The translations under genes and the position numbers were made by a program. From Paracoccaceae bacterium (GTDB taxonomy: Bacteria; Pseudomonadota; Alphaproteobacteria; Rhodobacterales; Rhodobacteraceae), in the NCBI GenBank assembly GCA_023260935.1, contig JALQTL010000230.1, positions 1 to 7,108 of the forward strand: DNA of 7,108 nt, given 5' to 3'. A model generated the notes under the pieces. The model was not told the origin of the DNA. It worked only from the letters and a program-made list of their open reading frames with translations, and did no database searches. This document shows, in pieces, positions 6,065-7,108 of the stretch; the first letter of the stretch is position 1, and the number at the start of each line of letters is the position of its first letter.

Positions 6065-6091
6065 TCTCCGTTATCCGCCTGAGGCGGGAGA
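6065..6091 (-). promoter_or_regulatory. Possible hairpin in the hypS leader that could cover its ribosome site
   Basis: On the minus strand the leader holds CCGCC-TCA-GGCGG (6087-6075), a 5-bp GC stem with a three-base loop. Just outside it, TCTC (6091-6088) can pair with GAGA of the Shine-Dalgarno site (6068-6065), leaving a six-base bulge. Alternatively TCTCC alone pairs with GGAGA. Either structure could limit hypS translation. The complementarity is seen; any effect is inferred. Confidence 0.35.
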
Positions 6092-6126
6092 TTACCTTGA
6101 CTTTTTGCATACAACAAGAATACAAA
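6092..6126. promoter_or_regulatory. Divergent hypS/hypH promoter with operator
   Basis: For hypH, TTGACT (6097-6102) and TACAAA (6121-6126) stand 18 bp apart and would start transcription near 6133. For hypS, on the minus strand, TTGTTG and TAATCT can be placed 17 bp apart, a weaker pair. Between the hypH boxes lies TTGCATACAA (6105-6114), read as TTGTATGCAA on the other strand, which is a near match to the TTGTCGACAA palindrome at hypD. A second TTGTAT half-site on the minus strand (6125-6120) is in direct repeat with it, 11 bp apart. A protein bound here could control both genes. Confidence 0.6.
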
Positions 6127-6201
6127 CACTTAACGGTGCCCGAAAGGCCGGGCCCCGGATCACCATGCCCCAGACCACTGCCTGACGGAAAGCGAGATCG
6201 C

Positions 6202-7108
6202 ATGACCTTCACCCCCCATGGAAAGCATCTGATTGCCGGTAACTGGATCGCCGGCGAAGCGAGTTTCCTTTCGGACCCCGCCACTGGCCCCGCGCACAGC
6301 TTTTCCGTCGGAACGGTGGAACTGGTCGATCAGGCGGCCGAGGCGGCCGAGGCGGCGTTCTGGTCCTATGGCTGGATGCCCCGGGAAAGGCGGGCCGCCT
6401 TTCTGCGCGCCATCGCCGATGAGATCGAGGCCCGTGCCGAGGCGATCACCCAGATCGGATGTCAGGAAACGGGGCTGCCCGAGGCCCGCCTGAACGGCGA
6501 AAGGGGCCGCACCACTGGCCAGTTGCGCCTGTTTGCCGACCATATCGAAAAGGGTGACTACCTCGACCGTCGCCATGACGCGGCCCTGCCGGACCGTCAG
6601 CCGCTGCCGCGCCCCGAGATCCGGATGATCCAGCGCCCGATCGGCCCGGTCGCGGTTTTCGGCGCATCGAACTTCCCGCTGGCCTTTTCAACGGCCGGGG
6701 GCGATACGGCCGCGGCCCTTGCCGCTGGTTGCCCGGTGGTGGTGAAGGGGCATTCCGCCCATCCCGGCACGGGCGAGATCGTGGCCGAGGCCATTCATGC
6801 CGCCATCCGCGCCTGTGACATGCCCGCCGGTGTTTTCAGCCTGATCCAGGGCGGGAACCGCCGGGTGGGCGAGGCACTGGTGACGCATCCGCGGATTGCC
6901 GCGGTGGGCTTTACCGGGTCGCTTGCAGGCGGGCGGGCGCTGTTCGATCTTTGCGCCGCCCGTCCAGAGCCCATTCCCTTCTTTGGCGAGCTGGGCTCGG
7001 TGAACCCGATGTTCCTGCTGCCGGCCGCGATGGCGGCCCGCGGGGGGCAGATCGCGCAGGGCTGGTCGGCCAGCCTGACCAGGGGGGCAGGGCAGTTCTG
7101 CACCAATC
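6202..7108 (+). CDS. hypH: Alpha-ketoglutarate semialdehyde dehydrogenase, 3'-truncated
   Basis: The frame runs from ATG 6202 off the window end; 302 of an expected 500-530 residues are visible. This aldehyde dehydrogenase oxidises alpha-ketoglutarate semialdehyde (2,5-dioxopentanoate) to alpha-ketoglutarate with NAD(P), the last step of hydroxyproline breakdown, in the cytoplasm. Landmarks are GASNFPLAFS (154-163, catalytic Asn157), VVVKGHSAHPGT (179-190, cofactor Lys182), GFTGSLAGGRALFDLCAARPEP (236-257), general-base Glu263 in FFGELGSVNP and nucleophile Cys300 in GAGQFCTN. The block from FTGSL to NPMFLLP is typical of the semialdehyde dehydrogenases of hydroxyproline and sugar-acid loci. 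Ribosome site is weak (GGAA at 6187-6190). It diverges from hypS across 145 bp and shares its operator region. Glucarate or arabinose pathways use the same enzyme type; here hypD and hypS favour hydroxyproline. Confidence 0.92.
   Translation, partial: MTFTPHGKHLIAGNWIAGEASFLSDPATGPAHSFSVGTVELVDQAAEAAEAAFWSYGWMPRERRAAFLRAIADEIEARAEAITQIGCQETGLPEARLNGERGRTTGQLRLFADHIEKGDYLDRRHDAALPDRQPLPRPEIRMIQRPIGPVAVFGASNFPLAFSTAGGDTAAALAAGCPVVVKGHSAHPGTGEIVAEAIHAAIRACDMPAGVFSLIQGGNRRVGEALVTHPRIAAVGFTGSLAGGRALFDLCAARPEPIPFFGELGSVNPMFLLPAAMAARGGQIAQGWSASLTRGAGQFCTN
6331..6357 (+). repeat. Three 9-bp tandem units inside hypH
   Basis: Three near-identical units of the form SAGGCGGCC (6331-6339, 6340-6348, 6349-6357; the first begins with C, the last ends with G) encode QAAEAAEAA, residues 44-52. 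This region is a helix in aldehyde dehydrogenases that often reads AAxAAxAAF, so it may be ordinary Ala-rich helix coding and not an unstable repeat. Confidence 0.5.

Noticed and set aside
6138..6153. Hairpin GCCCG-AAAGGC-CGGGC in the hypH leader
   Set aside because: A five-bp stem in GC-rich DNA with no T-tract or link to the ribosome site; likely incidental.
6165..6185. Six-codon upstream open frame (MPQTTA) in the hypH leader
   Set aside because: No ribosome site, out of frame with hypH, and no run of regulatory codons such as Pro or Arg to suggest attenuation.
6057..6284. N-terminal extension of hypS
   Set aside because: It would run through the divergent promoter and into hypH; the ATG at 6056 has a good ribosome site and a normal family N-terminus.
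1..7108. CRISPR array, tRNA/rRNA, insertion sequence or phage/defence genes
   Set aside because: No regularly spaced repeats, no tRNA-like cloverleaf, no transposase or terminal inverted repeats, and every sizeable gene has an ordinary metabolic, regulatory or membrane assignment.

Overview
The window is GC-rich, with densely packed genes and clear Shine-Dalgarno sites. Its gene content fits an alphaproteobacterium, most likely Rhodobacteraceae-like, but this is inferred from protein character and gene arrangement because no rRNA or other marker gene is present.

Left part (1-2883). A truncated HdeD/DUF308 membrane protein and a small two-helix potassium-channel-like protein form a probable plus-strand pair (2-961). 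They converge on, and physically overlap, a minus-strand gene for a short-chain dehydrogenase that closely resembles 7-alpha-hydroxysteroid dehydrogenase HdhA (909-1685). Just upstream of hdhA on the same strand lies an unrecognised winged-helix regulator (1712-2284), so the two probably form one operon. A divergent gene (2473-2883) encodes a small exported protein with a twin-arginine-type signal, probably of the DUF2541 group. About 300 bp without a convincing gene follow.

Right part (3142-7108). This is a hydroxyproline-catabolism locus: a GntR/FCD regulator (HypR-like, 3181-3885), a DapA-fold delta1-pyrroline-4-hydroxy-2-carboxylate deaminase (HypD, 3997-4959), a convergent malate/L-lactate-dehydrogenase-family reductase (HypS-like delta1-pyrroline-2-carboxylate reductase, 5025-6056), and a divergent alpha-ketoglutarate semialdehyde dehydrogenase (HypH) that runs off the window at 6202-7108. 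HypD and HypH catalyse the last two steps from cis-4-hydroxy-D-proline to alpha-ketoglutarate. HypS would return the D-proline product, delta1-pyrroline-2-carboxylate, to L-proline. The epimerase, the D-amino-acid dehydrogenase and the transporter of the pathway are not in the window and would be expected to its right.

The main non-coding signal is a set of TTGTNNACAA-like palindromes in front of hypR, hypD and the hypS/hypH divergent promoter. Their positions against the predicted -35/-10 elements suggest one repressor, probably HypR, controls all three promoters. A strong hairpin terminator (4984-5012) separates the convergent hypD and hypS genes. I see no CRISPR array, tRNA, rRNA, insertion sequence or phage gene, and no clearly new system. 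The least explained items are the regulator paired with hdhA, the operator architecture of the hyp locus, and the coding overlap between the channel and hdhA.
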